Assembly: GCA_001466705.2 (NCBI GenBank)
Contig: LATX02000176.1
Location: forward strand, 558,001 to 622,000
Reading direction: 5' to 3'
Source: Moniliophthora roreri
Taxonomy: Eukaryota > Basidiomycota > Agaricomycetes > Agaricales > Marasmiaceae
DNA: 64,000 nucleotides
Part shown: in pieces, positions 20,556 through 31,336 of the stretch
How positions within the stretch are numbered: position 1 is the stretch's first letter
Layout of the letters: each line of letters starts with the position of its first letter
Program-made: the position numbers and the translations under genes
Notes under the pieces: generated by a model
The model's database searches: none
Told to the model about the DNA's origin: nothing
The model's input: only the letters and a program-made list of their open reading frames with translations

Positions 20556-21900
20556 AGAGTAGTATTGATCAAGTTGATGAACAACTTATCTAGTAGAAGA
20601 ATGACATCTTTGTTATCAGTATCCTTATCTGGTACTAAATCAGATCTTCTTGATAAGGTGTTGGACTGAACCATTTTTAATTCTGGTACATGCACAAGTT
20701 TGAGGTTGAGTTCTGATAAGAATGGACTCTAATAAGCTTGATGTCTATTCAGCTTCCATGCAGTCCTGAAATATGTCAGGTTCTTGTGATCTGATAGAAT
20801 GGTGACAGGATGGGGTCCTCTGATCAAGTAATGTTTCCATGTTTGTGGCACTGTGATGATTGTGAATAGTTCCCTATCGTAGATCTCATAGTTCCATTCT
20901 GTTTCTGTAAACACATGTGAGATGTACCTGTATGGATGAAGTTCACCATTAGGAGCTTTTTGTCATAGTACTGCTCCTGATGCCCATTTTGATGCATCTG
21001 CTTTGATTACAAACACTTTGTTGACATCTGGCATCTTTAATATGGGTTCTTCCTGGAATTTTCATTTCAGAGTTTGGAAAGCATCTTCACATTCTTCCTA
21101 TGAATTTCCAGTAGAAATTTGTGAAACCTAAGAATAACTGCACACCTTTCACTGTCTTAGGTGCTTCCCAATCTTTTATCCCACTAAGTTTCACAGGGTC
21201 TATTCTGACATATTCCACCTTTATGACCAAACCTAGGAATAAGACTTCTGAGACTTCAAATTCACATTTTTCTGGTTTTAAGAATAGGCTATGATATTGT
21301 AACTGTTCCAGAACCTTTCTTGTCTGTTCCTGATGTTCTCGCCTATTTTCCAAAAAGATTAGGATATTGTTCATATACACAATGCACCATGACTTACTAA
21401 TGAAGTCCTTTAGTATATTATTCATAAATGCCTGGAATGTCACTGGAGAATTACTAAGACTGAAAAACATTACTATTGGTTTGAAAAGTCCTCTGCTTGT
21501 TTTGAACACTGCCTTCTATTGGTCACCATCTTTGATTTGAATGTTATTGTAGCTGTTTTGAAGATCCAGTTTGGTAAAGATGCATGTGTCCTTTAACTTG
21601 TCAACCAAATCACTGACCAATGGTAGTGGATATTAGTTTTTAATTATCCTGCAGTTCAGTTGTCAACAGTCCTGACATGGTCTAAGTGCCCCTACTTCTT
21701 TTTTTGCTACAAAAAATAGTAGTAATGCCATTGGAGATGTCAACAGTTGGATATATCCTTTCCTCAAGTTTTCATCAAGAAATTTATCTTGTTTTAGCTG
21801 TTCTTTTGGTAATACAGAATAGATTTTACAATCCATTGGTTTGAAATCTGGCTTTAGGTCAATGGCATGGTTGTAGGGTCATGATTCTGGGAACTGCTCT
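20556..21900 (-). pseudogene. reverse transcriptase and RNase H, element 2
   Basis: Recognisable pieces: GLFKPIVMFFSLSNSPVTFQAFMN, YMNNILIFLENR (the YMDD box changed to YMNN), [31 protein letters not shown] and SDHKNLTYF. Change of YMDD to YMNN removes both metal-binding Asp residues, consistent with G-to-A decay. Several frameshifts and stops. Confidence 0.82.
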
Positions 21901-21999
21901 GCTTTCTTTTCAAACCTATCAGTAAAGTCAGCCAGATACAGTGGAATTAGTTCCTCCAATGGTTTTGCCTTTGTTTCATAAGCTTGTGCCAAGGTCTGA

Positions 22000-22500
22000 G
22001 ATGTAGATAACTTAGTGTTGATTCATACCTCATCTGTATCCTCTGTTCTTTTAATGAATGTCCAGATGGCAGCTTTGTCATCTAACTTGTCCAGAATACT
22101 AGTAAACCTTTTTATCAATGTTTTCTTCAGTGTTCTAAAACATAGTGTCCCCTTTGTCCAATCAATATCCAGGTTATGTTGCTGTAGCCATAGCAACCCC
22201 AGAATGATTTCTTCTTGTCCTAGTCCAGAAATATAGAACATTTCCTTCATGGTTTTTTGTCCAATTTTGATATCTGCCATTACCAAGTGTGTAATCCATC
22301 CTGTTTTATTGCAAGTTCCATCTACATTGAATACTTTAATTGGCTTTTCCAGTTTGTTTCATTATTTTTGTAATCATTTTGCAGTTTCTTTGCTAATGAA
22401 GCATCCTCCAGCTCCAGAGTCTAATAGAGCCTTTTGTTTGATGATTTCTGTTCCAACCTTGTAAGTGACAGAAATGTGCATAGAATTGCATTCAATCTTA
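22000..22500 (-). pseudogene. aspartic protease, element 2
   Basis: The GLGQEEIILGLLWLQQHN stretch matches element 1 (GIGDEEMILGPPWLQYHN). Upstream, in a shifted frame, the LLDSGAG active site is still readable. Broken by stops. Confidence 0.72.
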
Positions 22501-22559
22501 GCTAGTACAAGGTTTGAGATCACTATCAGTGTGGGTGGAGGAAGCATCAGCCTCTTCCA

Positions 22560-23750
22560 CCCCTTTAAAAACCCTTGGTCCCCATTAGGTCCAGAATTTT
22601 GTTCTGATCAGCTTGAGTTTGTTCCTGCATAATTGCCTGGATTTTTGCAAAGGTATTACAGGCAGAAAGTTTCTTAGGTTCTTCTTTCTTTTGTCCTCCA
22701 TCTTTGGGCAATCATGTGAGACATGTCCAATCTGTACACATCAGAAACACTTCCCTTGTGCCAGATAGTCCTTTCTATCTGATTCTGACTATTTCTCCTA
22801 ATTGCAACTTCTTGTTTTTCCTTTTGTAGGAATTTTGTCTTTGTCTGTTCCTTCTCTCCTCTCTTCACCTGCAACTTCTTTAATATGGCCTGTGTCATTT
22901 TAAATTGATCATTGTATCTGATTGCCACTTTATACCAGCTGTTGATAATTTCAGGTTTTCCTTCTGGTTGATTAAGGATCCCCTCAGCAAGGCTCAAGAG
23001 TAACTCTTCTCAAAATATTCTGATGAGGGCATTGTTGTTGTACCCTGTCTCCTGAGCAAGAAGACAGAATTCATAAACAAATTTGTCAGCTTGATTCTTC
23101 ATCCTGAGGTCCTCTATTTTTAGCTGGGCATCTCCAGCTATGTCAACTGGTTCCCATGCTTTTTAAAACTTCTTTCAGAAACCCTCCCAGGATTCTTCTT
23201 CATCTTCTTTCTTTGCAAGTAAAATATCAGCTAGTTCTCCTTCTTTCCAGGCTCTGGACTTTCCCCTCATGTAAGAAAGAAGGAATAGTTTCTTCTTTTC
23301 ATTCATATTGTAGTCCTTGGGGTTCATCTGCATGTAGAGTTCAACATCTAGCATGAATCCTTGAGTATCTTTATGGTCTCCTTTGAAGAATTCAGAGACT
23401 GCTACCTTGGCTCCTTTGTTCTTCTTCTCTTCTAGTGTTTCCACTACTATTATTGCTATCACTGCCACCCATTCTTCATTTGACATTTCTTCCTTCAGTT
23501 CTTCCTTTGAAGCTTTGCTGCTTCTGCTTTCTGATTGTTCACTGGACACAGTCTCATTATGAATTGGTGGAGAAGTCAGTTCATTCTTCTGTTCTGATGG
23601 AGAAGTATCAGTATGTGATGGTGTGGGAATGGAGAATTCTTTGTTCTTTCCTATCAAGTTGATTTGTCTGAAGAGTGAGAGTTCTTCTAAACTACTCTGA
23701 ATAGATTCCAATAGCCTCCTCCTCTGAAGTCATGTTAAGATTGTATCCTG
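22560..23750 (-). pseudogene. gag, element 2
   Basis: Capsid pieces align with element 1: SLEELSLFRQ, LYMQMNPKDYN and LFLLSYMRGKSRAWKEGE. The zinc knuckle around 22720-22745 reads C-F-stop-C-V-Q-I-G-H-V-S-H-D-C, a canonical C-x2-C-x4-H-x4-C with one stop. The N-terminal start is not certain. Confidence 0.78.
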
Positions 23751-23941
23751 AGTTGACTGGGACATTTGTGAATGCTTTCAGATTCATCTTGCTAGAGTAA
23801 TCCAAAGATCTAGGTCATCTTCCTCTCTTTGAGTTAGACAAGCTCAGGGATTCTCTGGTCTATAATCTGGACCTGTTGGTATCCGTTAGTGTGTTATTTT
23901 TGTTGGTTTGATGCCTAAACCTTAATAGGTTGGCACAGAAT

Positions 23942-23952
23942 CAGCTTGACCT
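23942..23952 (-). other. primer binding site of element 2, self-complementary type
   Basis: On the minus strand AGGTCAAGCTG begins two bases after the 5' LTR. It is an exact 11-nt complement of CAGCTTGACCT at 24109-24119 in that LTR, about 34 nt downstream of a TATTTAAA box. Confidence 0.72.
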
Positions 23953-23954
23953 TT

Positions 23955-24386
23955 CGTTACATTACTTGTCTGACTCTAGACAATAATGACAAACTAGACT
24001 AAAGAGATGACATCTCTATAGTAAGGTTTGCAAAGGTTCAAGTTCAAGTAAGATTGAGAGTTTGAGTTTGAGTTTGTTCATTGTGAGTAAGACAAGATAT
24101 GATTAACCAGGTCAAGCTGGAGAGCTATGACACTTGTCTCTTAGTTTAAATACATCGCAAGTATCTACTGTCTCTGTTTAGTAGGTTGAAATACAGAGAT
24201 AGATGAAAAAAAGGAACTAGGAACATGTAATTGTCTGATGGAAATGGGAAACATATGACTATCATAGAATGTCTTCAGAGAAGAAAAGAAGTGGATACTA
24301 AAAGATGCATGGAGTAAAGTGGAAGTAGGCCAGTGTCATGTGAACAAAGTGTGTTATATGTCTGAGGAGTAAGAGAAATTGTAACA
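23955..24386 (-). repeat. 5' LTR of element 2
   Basis: 432 bp; the first base is mutated (CGTTA instead of TGTTA), the end is TAACA. It holds the TATTTAAA box and the 11-nt segment complementary to the primer binding site. Confidence 0.9.
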
Positions 24387-24749
24387 ATTGGTGCTGTTCC
24401 AGGCAAGTTTGCAACAGTGCTTTACTAATGCCTTCTAGAGCATCTGCCAGCTGTCTCTTCTATAAGCCAAGATACCAATTTAAAGCTCTATTTTACTGTA
24501 CTTTAGTGTGAGATACACTTAAGTCAACCAACCACCTTGTGAACACATTCCAATAGGTTATGTTCATCTGTTAGGATTCTTTTGAGAACTGCACACCATT
24601 GGTTGTGTTAGTGCACCAAAACTTAAGTAAATGCATTGCTTCAGTTGCATTTATTAGTCTTCTATTGATCTGAGAGTCCTCTGCCACTAGTTCACATCTA
24701 TAATAGAATAAATCACAAAGCACCAGTCACATGGGTAATAGCTCTAAAA
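24387..24749. other. CpG-poor DNA, no gene
   Basis: Nothing recognisable. It shares words such as GAACACATT and GTGTTC with the tandem array further right. Confidence 0.45.
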
Positions 24750-25012
24750 AATCTGATTGGCTGTTGCCCCACAAGCACTCACTGCCCCCACTAGCTGCAA
24801 GGAGCAGAGAACCAAAGGTTCAGTAATGAGCAGCTTGCCCCTCCTTCTCTAGTGACCATTCCTAGTGCCATACAAGCTTACTATACTTTCTCAACAAAAA
24901 GAGTCTGGTTAGTTGCTGCCCCACAAGCACTCACTTCCATTAGGCTGCAAGGAGCAAACTGAGGGTTTGTGACAAACAGCTCATCCTTCTCACCTATTCA
25001 TAAGTGCCATCA
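24750..25012. repeat. direct duplication of a roughly 140-bp unit
   Basis: Two copies, from about 24755 and about 24905, both contain GTTGCTGCCCCACAAGCACTC (first copy GTTGCCCCACAAGCACTC), GCTGCAAGGAGCA and CAGCTTGCCC/CAGCTCATCC. They differ at many sites. Confidence 0.7.
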
Positions 25013-25019
25013 GCACAAG

Positions 25020-25510
25020 TTATTCCCTAGTTACTCGAAACACTTGTGAACACAGTGCTTTACATTGTGTTCACTTAGTATTGGAGTCAATTAAGAGTTT
25101 TTTGCTATTGGGTTGTGTCTGTGTACCAAAACCTTATAGAACATGTTCTTAGATTGTGTTCAACCAGTGTTTAACTTGCTTGGGAGTCCTATGCTCCTGT
25201 GGACCATAACTCTTGTAAACATGTTGCTCTGCATCACATTCACCTAATATTGGATTCTGTTAGGAGTCCTTGACTATTGGTACACTCCTGCAGACCAGAA
25301 ATCTGGTGAATATGTTGTTCTGCACCATGTTCATCCATTCTTGGACCTTGCTAAGAGTCCTTGACCATTGGTATGCTTCTGCAGACCATAACTCTCCTGA
25401 ATGTGTTGCTCTGCAGTGCATTCATCTATTCTTAGACCTTGCTAAGAGTCCTTGACCATTGGTTTGATCCTGCAGACCTAATTCCTTTAGAACACATTAC
25501 TTAGGTCATG
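25020..25510. repeat. tandem repeat, unit about 90 bp, five to six copies
   Basis: Recurrent GAGTCCTTGACCATTGG, CTGCAGACCATAACTC and TGTTGCTCTGCA words, with successive GAGTCC at 25265, 25355 and 25446 (periods 90 and 91). Each unit also has a partial inverted repeat GAACACA...TGTGTTC. Non-coding. Confidence 0.8.
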
Positions 25511-25866
25511 TTCAACTTGATTTTGATTGTTTTGAGTGTTCTAAAATCTTACAAATAATCAAATAAACTCCAAAGCCCCCTTGAACTTGATCTTTCAACT
25601 CAGATCTTGTTTATCTTGATGTCAGAGCTCTATACACACTCTTCACACTTGACAAGTATCCAACATGATCTTGAAGTAGAAGGATTCTGTCTCCTTTGAG
25701 CCTCAAGAACTACTGACAGGTGTTCTGTGGAGGATTTATTGGTGCTTATGTGTCTGTGTAACTGTACTTAAGTGTGTTTGGGTATAGTTGTTGTGGAGTG
25801 TGGGTTGGTAGTGGTTATATGCTATCAGTTTGCTCCTTTTATCTGCATTTAGTGGAGAGCACAGGC
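25511..25866. other. CpG-poor DNA, no gene
   Basis: No open frame with recognisable motifs. It runs up to the target duplication CAGGC at 25862-25866. Confidence 0.45.
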
Positions 25867-26460
25867 TGTTACATTACTTGTGCCAAATCTTCAGCAACAA
25901 GCAAACTTGAGTTGAATTACTTAAGCTTCATTACACACTCTGAAGTTCTGTCCCAACAGCCTGATTTTCCCTGGTCAGTACAGAATTGTGTGCCCACCCC
26001 ACAACCTTGATACTTTCCATCTCAACCCCAGGAACAGTTGGTATAGGACAACAATGACGTGGGGGGAGAAGCATCAGTGACCAAGTGCTCCATGAGGACG
26101 AGCAGTAAGGACATCACAACAGAAGTGCACAACTTTCTCTGTGCCCTGTGTGCTGAGTGGCATGGCACTGCAGTTGTAAGGAGTTCAAGTTTGAGAGCTG
26201 TTCAGAGGTTGAGATCACACAAAGGTGTTTGACACAAGTGGATTTAACCAGGTCAAGCTGAAGAGCTTCAAGCCTGGCAGATACAATACTTATAGTATAA
26301 TTGAGATGCTATGTGTTTCTATGTGTATCCTATGTGTATCTTTGAATGCTACATGTTCATACATGTGTCCATGTGTCCAATCTGCAAGAGAAGGAAAAGA
26401 GAACTGCAGATGTGTATGTGTCTGATTGAAAGAAGCATGTGGCATAGAAAAAATGTGACA
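25867..26460 (-). repeat. solo LTR of a related gypsy family
   Basis: 594 bp beginning TGTTACATTACTTG and ending TGTGACA. The 5 bases CAGGC flank it on both sides (25862-25866 and 26461-26465), a perfect target duplication, so an element left by LTR-LTR recombination. It contains AACCAGGTCAAGCTGAAGAG, the same conserved segment that pairs with the primer binding site in elements 1 and 2. Confidence 0.88.
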
Positions 26461-27065
26461 CAGGCAACATGGGCTTCAGTAGATGCTTCCTCCTTAGAAG
26501 CACAAAACCACTGTCTTCATCAGTCACCAGGTCATCAGGCTCTATACTCCCTTATATAGTATTTTTTGTTCAAGCTACAATGAGCAATGCACCCTTCTTT
26601 CTTTCATGACCACTATCATCCACCACCATGACACTATGCTGTTGTTTTGAGTCAATCAGAGCAAGAGATGTTAGAATGGACCTATCTTAGTGCATAGCAG
26701 TCATTTCACTGCTCACCCTTCCAACCATAGGATTATTGAGCTCTTAATAGCATTCCTAGCATCTGGCTAATGGGTGGCATACTCTGTTATGCTGGAATAG
26801 CAGAACAATCAAGATCTTCTGTGACTGCTAATGCTCCCAGAAAGGATGTGAGACCTTAGAAAGGGGTATATGCAACATTCTTACCTGATCCTGTAGCATC
26901 CACAATGGCTCAATGGCTCAATATCAATGCAGATGACTTTGGTGTGCAGACTTTGAAGCATTGTTTCGTTCAATGCCAATATTGAAATTGTACCTGCTGC
27001 TATGTACATTTCCACAAACTCAGAGAATACCACACAAGTATCATGGCAGAGAGGGTAGGAAGAAG
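26461..27065. other. 3' flank of seven-TM gene A, no gene resolved
   Basis: CpG content rises again near 27,000. A minus-strand frame extends here from the gene, but the spliced gene ends at 27066. Nothing else recognised. Confidence 0.45.
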
Positions 27066-28606
27066 TTACACTCCGACCGGCGGTGACCATTTCTTTCTTC
27101 GACACATATAGAAAGTAATGATGTCCTGTTTGAGTCATAATTAGTTTTCTGCATCGTGAAGCGAAAATCATCTTACCATTTGACTGCCAAAGAGTAAAGC
27201 AACTGATAGCGGAACTAAACAGCAACTTGTGAGTATGCAACAACTTGCAATAGTCACTTCCCAACCAACCTACTGCAAGCAAGCAGAGGGCGACATCATT
27301 GTCATCTGACAGTGTATTGACAAAAAGATCCACGAGTCTGATTAATGAGCGTTCAGCGTACCAGTCACCGGATAGGGAGCTAACCATCCTTACACGATAC
27401 CTAAACCTCCGATCAGCGTGTACAGTGTGACTCGGATAAAGGATTGAAACGGGTAGTGTCCGTCGGAGCCATTGACACGAACATCTCTGCAAGACTTTCT
27501 TCGATGCCAAAGATAAGAAATTGTGTAAACTGTAGGTTGAGGGGTGAGGTTGAATGCATGGCGGAGCGTGAGGCGACGCACATTCCATCAGGATCATCGC
27601 TATGAGCATCAAGACCACTGTCACTCCAGTTACTGTTGTTCTGGTGAGGAATTAGTTTTCAGAGGTCAGAAATCAGAGAGAGGACGCACGGAACCCTTGA
27701 ATCTACATGACAATACATTCCATTGGAGAGACGCTCAACGAGTGACCGATGAGACAGACCGAACTAAAACAGGGATCAAGTTGAATATGGCCACCGATTG
27801 AGATTACAGATTCTCTACCCACAAACAATGTCAGAAAAAAGATGCTGAGATGAACGATTGGCGGGAAAAACAAGAGCTATACCATGGTGGCTTGTTTTAG
27901 TCTGCACTGGAGCTCAGAATGTAATTGACATACCATAGTAACTCGTGCGTAGTTCAACTCTATTTGAGTGAAGGCCGAACAGAGTCGCCAATGAAGCTAT
28001 CACAATCCCAATGAGATGTTATAGGGGAAAGATCTCCGAAGTGATGAACTGACTTCAATAACGAACGTCAACGCAGAGGCAGCAAGACTGGCGAGGTCAA
28101 AATCAGCAATGGCATCCTTGAGAATCGGGAATGTTTACGGACGTCGCAGGTGTTGCATAGATCAGTCCAGATTGATACACGCAGATACCGAACGCAGGAC
28201 TCGGTCCTGATTGCTGCCCGAGAAGTAAAAGGAACGAAGAGCTGAACATTATAGAAGACACCATCAAGGCATACCAAGTCTTCATACGGCGGACGGACTT
28301 CGACACGAGTGGCGGCAGAATGGTAAGCAAGAGTAGAAATAATGCTGACCCATGCAGAACGTCAAAGATAATGAATGGAGCCAATCGTCCTTGACCGCCA
28401 CCTGTATATATTCATGGATATCAATATGAATCAGTATCAATAAGTTGGTAAACACAAACCTCTCGAGCCGAGTGGCATAGTATTGAGGATGTAAAGCTGG
28501 GGGGATAAGGAAGTAAGGGTGTTGATGCTTTAGGTGCAACCAATGATATATACTTACATAAATCACGAAGCTGATCCAGTTCCTACGGGCATCAGATCTT
28601 GAGATT
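27066..28606 (-). CDS. seven-TM fungal integral membrane protein (GPCR-like family), copy A
   Basis: A multi-exon minus-strand gene. In order: FVIYLYILNTMP, APFIIFDVLHGSALFLLLL (TM), RRMKTWYALMVSSIMFSSSF (TM), LLLGQQSGPSPAFGICVY, LAASALTFVIE (TM), FPPIVHLSIFFLTLFV (TM), FGLSHRSLVERLSNGMYCHV, VTVVLMLIAMILME (TM), YLWHRRK, FIRVTLYTLIGGLGIV (TM), VALLFGSQM (last TM) and a short tail CRRKKWSPPVGV, stop TAA 27066-27068. All joints have GT-AG borders. The architecture matches the exons at 6.3-7.3 kb. Receptor-like topology is inferred; no ligand or role is known. The first exon was not resolved; its end lies upstream of 28557. Head-to-head with P450 copy A, about 700 bp apart. Confidence 0.7.
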
Positions 28607-31287
28607 GATCAACGAGACGGTCCCAGAGTTGGATGAAGGGCTGCGCGCTGAGTGAGTTGGACAAAGACTCAGGAGGATGCTCATGTTTGAGTTTTGACCG
28701 CGGTTGAATGACAGCTTGTCCGAGTTGTAGCCGAGCTGTAGGATAGGAGAGTGTCAGCGTATTGAGTGTCCGAGCATCCCATGATTTCAACTGCGATGGA
28801 GTCTGTGCAATCGACGGTAATTGTGAAAAGCAGTGGCAATGAATCAAAATGTGTGGGCACCCAAGTGCGTGAGCGGGGTTGCTAAGCGCTACACTTAGCG
28901 CGTGAAACTCGGAAGGGGTTTACTGCCGCCACGCCACAGCCCACATGTCACGACACAATCAAATTCACACATCGATATGCCAGATTTCAATATAAAAATT
29001 AGTACGTAATAACGTTGCTTTGATGTCTTCCAAGCGTTCGGAACAACTTGATGTAGAACCCCAAAACAGTGCAGCTGGGAGGACAAAGTCTCGAAGGAAC
29101 CTGAGGCCTGATGGTTGAGGTCATACCATGTCCAAGGCATCATGATCTTGACAAGTCCAATTCAACGTTCCCTTCTTCCAAGATTGCTTTAGGGACCCCG
29201 GAAATCGGCTGCAGAGAATCAGATCAAGTCATGGCTTAGGCGTGGCCGTCAAAATGAACCTTGCATAAGTCTTATTTCGGTCCGTCTTCCTTTTTCTCAA
29301 CCCGACCTATTAGCTCCATTCAAATCATGGGATTTCTTGTGGTCTTCTGCATCCTTCTCTTACTTTACCTGGTTACCGAGCTATACGACCGTGGGAGACG
29401 GGCTCAGGTCAGGCTCACTCAACTTCTGTTCCTCGTTTTCATGCCTAATGTCTCTCCCAATTTCATAGCGTTCCTTGCCTACTCGTGGACTGAATTCCCT
29501 CATACTGTCATATATCAATGGCGTCATGAATTGCTTTGACGGAAGAGATTCGGTCAGAAGAGCATGTCTCAAGGTGTGTCCGTTGACCTTCACTCTCGTG
29601 AATGTTCTGACCTAGTCTCGCTCACTGAAAGCATGAAGGACATCTATTCACTTACCCTCAGCTCGGCAAATGGTTCGTACTTGCTCGATCCAGCAGCCAC
29701 ATTCACGATCTCTGCAACGCACCTGAGGACATTCTCTCGATGGAGGAAGCAGCCGAAGAGGTTATTCCCGATCTCATCTAAGCTGTCGTAACTTTACTCA
29801 GTGCCTCTCCAGCTACTTCAACTTCGCCATACCGTCGGCCCTCTGTTCTGCCAAGAAACATATCATATCACTGCGATTCGGACGTCTCTGAACTCGAACG
29901 TATCGCAACGGTTACGAGAATTGATAGACGAAGTTATATGTTGTTATAAGGAATGTGTCGATTCACGAATTGACCCTGAAGATGGTTCGTTGACCATGTT
30001 ATTGATATGCAGTGCAGTAACTGACCCAGGTCAACAGAATGGACTGCGATCCCAGCATTTGACGCATTCTCAACGATGATCTGTCGAGCAAGTAATCGTG
30101 TATTCGTTGGGCTACCACTTTGTAGGTCCATGTGTACCACCCTCGGGCATGCACTCATCTCCCACCCAGGCCGGAATCCAGACTACATAGACATCGTCCG
30201 CCACTTTTCTTCACAGATCTTCTTCGCCGGTCCAATCATAAAGTTTCTTGTCCCGAAATTTTTGCGTCCGTATGTCGTTTTTACTTCCTCGACTAGATTC
30301 ATGGACTCATTAGGCGTTGCAGAGCTCTGGGATCTGTCTACCGGTCATATTATGGACACCATCGTCGTATGCTCGAGCTCACTAGACATTTGATAGAAGA
30401 GAGGAAACAGCGGAGACAAGAACATTCATCGGATGTAGTACGTCCATATATCTTTCCAATACTTCTGGACATATCTAAAGACGACCTTGGTCTCAGGTCA
30501 ACGCTATAGATTGGCTCATCGACGTCGCGCCCGAACTCGACAATCAGTCAGCAGAGTCTCTGGCTATGCGGCTGCTCAATATCAACTTTGTGGCCCTCCA
30601 CACAACCACAAAGGTGAGGATACAAATTTCATCGAGGTATCCGATCATTGAATACGTGCCTAGGTTTTCCTTCACGCATTATATCACCTCGCAGCGCAAC
30701 CGGAGTATATTTCAGCTTTGCGTGAAGAGGCCGAACTCTATCTCGGCCGAGAATGTCCTTTGACATGGTCAAAAGAGCAACTGGGACGCTGCGTAAAGCT
30801 CGACAGCTTCTTTAAAGAGACTTTACGAGCCAACCCGCTCAGCTCTATCACGCTCTCTAGGTTAAGTCTAGTTGATTTTACGTTTGCAGACGGCACGAGG
30901 GTCGGAGCCGGACATTACTTAGCAGTGGCATCAGATTCGATACATCAAGATAGTAAGTACTACCCGCAGCCTCAGGAATTCCAACCTTTCCGATTCTCTG
31001 CGATGCGCGGAAAGCCTACTGAGCAGGAGGAGTACACGTCTCAAGACTGGGTCCACAGAATGACGGGAACTTCGGATACTTTCCTTGCATTTGGAAGTGG
31101 GAGACACCTATGGTGGGTTACTTGCGCGATGAACAGAATAACTTACTGACCTTGTTTCTGTTTTTGATAGTCCAGGACGGTTCTTTGCGTCTCTGGAGCT
31201 GAAGATATTCATGGCATATCTTGTGCTGAATTATGACGTGAAAATGGCTCGGGAAGGGATGCGTCCCCCGAATGAGTGGTTGGGCCC
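28278..31287. repeat. near-identical duplicated tract, left copy
   Basis: This 3,010-bp stretch equals 33635-36644 (offset 5,357) with only two differences seen: 28946 T versus G and 30680 T versus G. Homology continues on both sides but drops abruptly to about 90% on the left. It contains the 5' half of the seven-TM gene, the shared promoter and nearly all of the P450. Confidence 0.92.
28607..29326. promoter_or_regulatory. divergent intergenic region of the seven-TM/P450 pair A
   Basis: About 700 bp between two oppositely oriented genes. It includes minus-strand frames that may be the unresolved first exon of the seven-TM gene (up to about 28847) and an imperfect palindrome AAGCGCTACACTTAGCGC near 28884-28902. 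Being the only upstream DNA of both genes, it probably drives both; this is inference. Confidence 0.45.
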
Positions 31288-31336
31288 AATGTCTGATCCT
31301 TCTACGAATGCTCGTGTTCTGTTCCGAAGGCGATGA
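29327..31336 (+). CDS. cytochrome P450, copy A, intact, 10 exons
   Basis: A membrane-anchored haem monooxygenase, about 509 residues, usual length. Exons give: N-terminal anchor FLVVFCILLLLYLV, LPTRGLNSLI, HEGHLFTYPQLGKWFVLA, TMICRASNRVFVGLPLC (helix C-D region), MLELTRHLIEER, I-helix NFVALHTTT (the A-x-H-T-T form of ent-kaurene oxidase-like fungal P450s), KETLRANP with the ExxR pair, PQPQEFQPFRFS, and the haem loop FGSGRHLCPGRFF. The haem Cys codon is split TG|T by the last intron. ATG at 29327, TGA at 31334-31336. All nine introns are short GT-AG. Substrate unknown; the family includes secondary-metabolite and fatty-acid oxidases. Paired with seven-TM gene A. Confidence 0.9.

Larger units (their letters stand above)
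16730..24386 (-). mobile_element. decayed Ty3/gypsy LTR retrotransposon (element 2) with nested Tc1 transposon
   Basis: A 7,657-bp element on the minus strand with LTRs at both ends (16730-17204 and 23955-24386) and gag, protease, RT, RNase H, integrase-chromodomain and a post-pol ORF in the same order as element 1. It is riddled with stops and shifts and almost lacks CpG. Flanks are GTTGG and ATTGG, a 4-of-5 remnant of the target duplication. The integrase/RNase H junction is split by a Tc1 element at 19265-20553. Amino-acid similarity to element 1 is clear but it is a distinct family. Confidence 0.92.

Noticed and set aside
27544..27801. Plus-strand 85-codon frame
   Set aside because: Antisense to exons of seven-TM gene A, with no motifs.
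28563..28847. 94-codon minus frame upstream of the seven-TM gene as a separate gene
   Set aside because: It is in a different frame from the confident downstream exons, has no motif, and more likely overlaps the unresolved first exon and promoter.
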